DNA of 15,710 bases from Bacteroidales bacterium M7 (GTDB lineage: Bacteria > Bacteroidota > Bacteroidia > Bacteroidales > Muribaculaceae). Made by a program: the position numbers and the translations under genes. Of this stretch, positions 13,350-15,710 are shown piece after piece. Below the pieces are notes generated by a model. That model was not told the DNA's origin. It ran no database searches and was given only the letters and a program-made list of their open reading frames with translations. The stretch's first letter is position 1, and the number at the start of each line of letters is the position of its first letter. The DNA lies in contig LUJR01000002.1 in NCBI GenBank assembly GCA_001689515.1, positions 1 to 15,710 on the forward strand, given 5' to 3'.

Positions 13350-14177
13350 TTACTTCTTGCGGCGCTCGATAATGTACTTCGAACTCTGCTTCTTGGGCGC
13401 GCGAGTCTTGAGACCCTTCGAGTAGAGACCCTTGCGTGAGCGGGGATGTCCACCTGAAGCACGGCCTTCGCCACCACCCATGGGGTGATCGACAGGGTTC
13501 ATGACTACGCCGCGGTTGCGGGGACGGCGACCGAGCCAGCGAGAACGGCCGGCTTTGCCGGAACGCTCGAGCGAGTGCTCAGAGTTGCCTACGACACCTA
13601 CCGTAGCCTTGCATGTGGCGAGGATGCGGCGGGTTTCGCCTGAAGGAAGTTTCACGATCACATAATCGCCTTCACGAGATACGAGCTGGGCGAATGTGCC
13701 GGCAGAGCGTGCCATGAAAGCTCCCTGACCGGGACGCAGCTCGATGTTGTGGATGAGGGTACCTACGGGGATGTTTGCCAGAGGAAGGGCGTTGCCTACC
13801 TCAGGGGCTGCATCGGGACCGCTCACTACGGTGGTTCCTACCTGGAGGCCGTTGGGTGCGATGATGTAAGCTTTAGCTCCGTCTACGTAGTAAAGGAGGG
13901 CGATGCGAGCCGAACGGTTAGGATCGTACTCGATCGACTTTACTACTGCGGGTACACCGTCTTTCGTTCGCTTGAAGTCAATCATACGGTAACGGCGCTT
14001 GTGACCGCCGCCACGGTAACGTGTGGTGAGGTGGCCTTCGGCGTTTCGGCCACCGGTTGACTTCCGTCCGACCGTAAGAGATTTCTCTGGTGTGGTAGCA
14101 GTGATTACGCCTTTGAACACACCAATAACTTTGTGTCTCTGCCCCGGTGTTGTGGGCTTGAATTTTCTTACTGCCAT
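13350..14177 (-). CDS. rplB: Large-subunit ribosomal protein L2 (uL2)
   Basis: L2 is a universally conserved 23S rRNA-binding protein required for subunit joining and peptidyl-transferase activity. The 275-residue product has the N-terminal OB-like RNA-binding domain (GRNAEGHLTTRYRGGGHKRR near residues 43-62), an SH3-like domain (IPVGTLIHNIELRPGQG near 136-152), and the C-terminal signature MNPVDHPMGGGEGR at about 226-239. E. coli has HPHGGG at this site; here the second His is Met (residue 233), while His231 is kept. This variant is, to my knowledge, normal in Bacteroidota. The gene starts 10 bases past the end of rplW and is followed by rpsS after 39 bases. Confidence 0.98.
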   Translation of the reverse strand: MAVRKFKPTTPGQRHKVIGVFKGVITATTPEKSLTVGRKSTGGRNAEGHLTTRYRGGGHKRRYRMIDFKRTKDGVPAVVKSIEYDPNRSARIALLYYVDGAKAYIIAPNGLQVGTTVVSGPDAAPEVGNALPLANIPVGTLIHNIELRPGQGAFMARSAGTFAQLVSREGDYVIVKLPSGETRRILATCKATVGVVGNSEHSLERSGKAGRSRWLGRRPRNRGVVMNPVDHPMGGGEGRASGGHPRSRKGLYSKGLKTRAPKKQSSKYIIERRKK

Positions 14178-14186
14178 TGTCGTTTA

Positions 14187-14477
14187 TCAGATGTTGCTAT
14201 AGAAATCGATTGTTTCACCTTCGGCGAGGGTCACGATGGCTTTCTTGTAAGCCTCGGTCTTGCCGCGGAGCAGCCCGGAACGAGTCCAGCGTGAGCGGTT
14301 TTTGCCGCGCTGCTGCATGGTGTTGACTGCTTCAACCTTGACGCCGTAAAGCTCCTCGACCAGTGATTTGATCTGGTGCTTGTTGGCTTCGGGAGAAACA
14401 CGGAAAGTGTAGCGGTTGAGCTTCTCCTGAAGCTTGGTCGCCTTCTCTGTGACGATGGGTGTTATCTGGATATCCAT
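14187..14477 (-). CDS. rplW: Large-subunit ribosomal protein L23 (uL23)
   Basis: L23 sits at the tunnel exit and is the docking site for trigger factor, SRP and the translocon. The 96-residue product begins PIVTEKATK; Glu11 aligns with E. coli Glu18, the trigger-factor contact. An RNP-like fold follows (EELYGVKVEAVNT), then a basic loop (RGKNRSRWTRSG) and the C-terminal family signature RGKTEAYKKAIVTL at about residues 71-84. It lies 23 bases after rplD and 9 bases before rplB. It is unusual in this window for having an AGGAGG upstream. Length and motifs match the family; no anomalies in the protein. Confidence 0.98.
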   Translation of the reverse strand: MDIQITPIVTEKATKLQEKLNRYTFRVSPEANKHQIKSLVEELYGVKVEAVNTMQQRGKNRSRWTRSGLLRGKTEAYKKAIVTLAEGETIDFYSNI

Positions 14478-14489
14478 TGTATATGAGTT

Positions 14490-14495
14490 CCTCCT
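14490..14495 (-). promoter_or_regulatory. Canonical Shine-Dalgarno AGGAGG before rplW
   Basis: The minus strand reads AGGAGG, with 12 bases between it and the rplW ATG, inside the 23-base gap after rplD. Most starts in this window have no purine-rich SD, as is usual in Bacteroidota, so a full AGGAGG match stands out. Spacing is longer than the 5-9 bases typical in E. coli. Confidence 0.5.
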
Positions 14496-14500
14496 GGGGG

Positions 14501-15121
14501 TTAAAGATTATTGATTACTTCAAGGCCGCCTTCGGTCAGAAGGATGGCGTTAGAGTTCATGACTGCGTAGGTGTTGAGGTCGCAGGCACGCATTACGCGG
14601 GCGTTGGGCACGTTGCGCACTGAGAGTGCCACGTTGCGCTCGATGCTCTCAACCACGAGGAGAACTTTCTTGCCTTCGGCTTCGAGGTTCTGGGCGAGCT
14701 TGATGAAGTCCTTGGTCTTGGGAGCTTCGAACGAGAAGTTCTCCACTACCTTGATCATGTTGTCCTGCACCTTGTAGGTCAGGGCTGACTTGCGTGCCAG
14801 ATCCTTTACTTTCTTATTCAACTTAAAGCGGTAGTCGCGGGGACGGGGACCGAATACACGGGCACCGCCTGAGAGCAGGGGCGAGTTGATGTCGCCGATA
14901 CGTGCGCCGCCGCCGCCTTTCTGCTTGTGGAGCTTGCGGGTAGAGCCTGACATCTCAGAGCGTTCCTTGCTCTTAGCTGTGCCCTGACGCTGGTTGGCGA
15001 GAAATTGCTTTACATCAAGATATACGGCGTGCTCGTTGGCTTCTACTGCAAATACCTCATCGTTGAGGGTGGCTTTGCGGCCTGTGTCTTTTCCTTCAAT
15101 GTTGTATATTGCGAGTTCCAT
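14501..15121 (-). CDS. rplD: Large-subunit ribosomal protein L4 (uL4)
   Basis: L4 binds 23S rRNA domain I and its extended loop lines the peptide exit tunnel. The 206-residue product has the usual length. Residues about 44-96 form the basic, glycine-rich loop (RQGTAKSKERSEMSGSTRK, KGGGGARIG, GGARVFGPRPRDY), followed by the globular alpha/beta domain ending in LLTEGGLEVI. The start overlaps the rplC stop by one base, so reinitiation coupling is likely. In E. coli L4 represses the S10 operon by binding its leader; any equivalent leader here would be upstream of the window, so this role cannot be tested. The next gene, rplW, starts 23 bases downstream. Confidence 0.98.
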   Translation of the reverse strand: MELAIYNIEGKDTGRKATLNDEVFAVEANEHAVYLDVKQFLANQRQGTAKSKERSEMSGSTRKLHKQKGGGGARIGDINSPLLSGGARVFGPRPRDYRFKLNKKVKDLARKSALTYKVQDNMIKVVENFSFEAPKTKDFIKLAQNLEAEGKKVLLVVESIERNVALSVRNVPNARVMRACDLNTYAVMNSNAILLTEGGLEVINNL

Positions 15122-15710
15122 TATTTTTCGATTAAGACGATTGAACCTTTACTTCCGGGCACTGAACCTTTGATGACGAGAATATTCTGCTCGGGCATCA
15201 CCTTGATGACCTGGAGGTTTTGAACTGTCACACGCTTGTTGCCTGTCTGGCCAGCCATGCGCATGCCTTTGAACACTTTTGCGGGGTAAGAGCAGGCACC
15301 GATAGAACCGGGGGCGCGGAGACGGTTGTGCTGGCCGTGGGTCGACTGGCCTACGCCGCCGAAACCGTGGCGCTTCACTACGCCCTGGAAGCCTTTACCT
15401 TTGCTGATGCCGACGATGTCCACGAAGTCGCTCTCGCTGAAGAGGTCGACGTTGATGGTATCGCCGAGCTTGTGCTCGCCGTCAAATCCTTTGAACTCGG
15501 CCAAGTATCGCTGCGGGGCCACACCAGCCTTCTTGAAGTGTCCCTGTTCGGGACGGGTGGTGTGTTTCTCCTTCTTCTCGGTGAAACCGAGCTGGAGAGC
15601 GTCATAACCGTCGGTGTCGGCGGTCTTGACCTGAGTGACCACGCAAGGACCTACTTCGATAACAGTGCACGGCACGTTGCGGCCGTCGGCACTGAAAACG
15701 GATGTCATTC
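15121..15710 (-). CDS. rplC: Large-subunit ribosomal protein L3 (uL3), 5' end cut by window edge
   Basis: L3 is an early-assembling 23S rRNA-binding protein that reaches towards the peptidyl-transferase centre. The window holds 195 residues counted from a Met, but this Met is almost certainly internal: L3 proteins read KIGMTSVF here, and the two remaining bases fit the last two of a Gly codon, so roughly ten N-terminal residues lie beyond the edge. The L3 family signature lies near residues 90-115 (SESDFVDIVG, then GKGFQGVVKRHGF), followed by the GQSTHGQHN and APGSIGA region and the KVFKGMRMAGQ segment. The glutamine that E. coli PrmB methylates, in GSIGQ, is Ala here (GSIGA). The stop overlaps the rplD start by one base (TAATG), which suggests translational coupling. 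First gene of the operon seen here; rpsJ is expected just upstream, outside the window. Confidence 0.97.
   Translation of the reverse strand, partial: MTSVFSADGRNVPCTVIEVGPCVVTQVKTADTDGYDALQLGFTEKKEKHTTRPEQGHFKKAGVAPQRYLAEFKGFDGEHKLGDTINVDLFSESDFVDIVGISKGKGFQGVVKRHGFGGVGQSTHGQHNRLRAPGSIGACSYPAKVFKGMRMAGQTGNKRVTVQNLQVIKVMPEQNILVIKGSVPGSKGSIVLIEK

Noticed and set aside
13350..14177. HPM instead of HPH in L2 as a damaging change
   Set aside because: I recall this as the normal Bacteroidota form; the gene is otherwise intact.
1..15710. CRISPR, tRNA, rRNA, insertion sequence or phage genes
   Set aside because: No repeat-spacer pattern, cloverleaf, transposase or phage protein was seen; the window is core genome.

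Overview
The window is one uninterrupted minus-strand ribosomal protein cluster, equivalent to the fused S10-spc-alpha operons. It begins inside rplC (L3) at the right edge and ends after rplQ (L17) at the left. Twenty-nine genes were identified: 26 ribosomal proteins (L3, L4, L23, L2, S19, L22, S3, L16, L29, S17, L14, L24, L5, S14, S8, L6, L18, S5, L30, L15, L36, S13, S11, S4 and L17, with L3 incomplete), plus secY, map, infA and rpoA. I found no credible plus-strand gene. L30 (59 aa) and L36 (38 aa) were read by hand from the sequence.

The insertion of map and infA between secY and rpmJ, the lack of Shine-Dalgarno sequences before nearly every start, the long zinc-free S14, the cysteine-free S4 and L36, and the protein sequences themselves all point to Bacteroidota, order Bacteroidales. 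The moderate-to-high GC is compatible with a Muribaculaceae-like gut lineage, but that family assignment is a guess.

Layout in transcription order: 15710-11125 is the S10 part (L3 to L29); 11099-6317 is the spc part (S17 to L15); 6302-3588 holds secY, map, infA and rpmJ; 3547-236 is the alpha part (S13, S11, S4, RNA polymerase alpha, L17); 235-1 is the 3' flank with a strong terminator hairpin and two further palindromes. Together the genes supply ribosomal subunits, the translocon that docks on the tunnel exit formed partly by L23 and L29, N-terminal methionine removal, initiation factor IF1, and the alpha subunit of RNA polymerase, so one transcript links translation, secretion and transcription capacity.

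The genes are ordinary for the group. The interesting material is in three unusually long gaps inside an otherwise tightly packed operon. The 392-base gap between rpsK and rpsD folds on paper into several nested, abutting stems, including a GNRA tetraloop, and is a candidate cis-regulatory leader RNA for S4. The 243-base gap between rpsN and rpsH has competing inverted repeats and a weak promoter-like element. The 123-base gap between rpsE and rpmD has a perfect 10-bp GC-rich hairpin next to a partly exclusive second hairpin. A Bacteroidetes-type -7 box also sits just before rpsM and could start an internal alpha-operon transcript. All structures were found by eye; no folding, covariance or database search was run.
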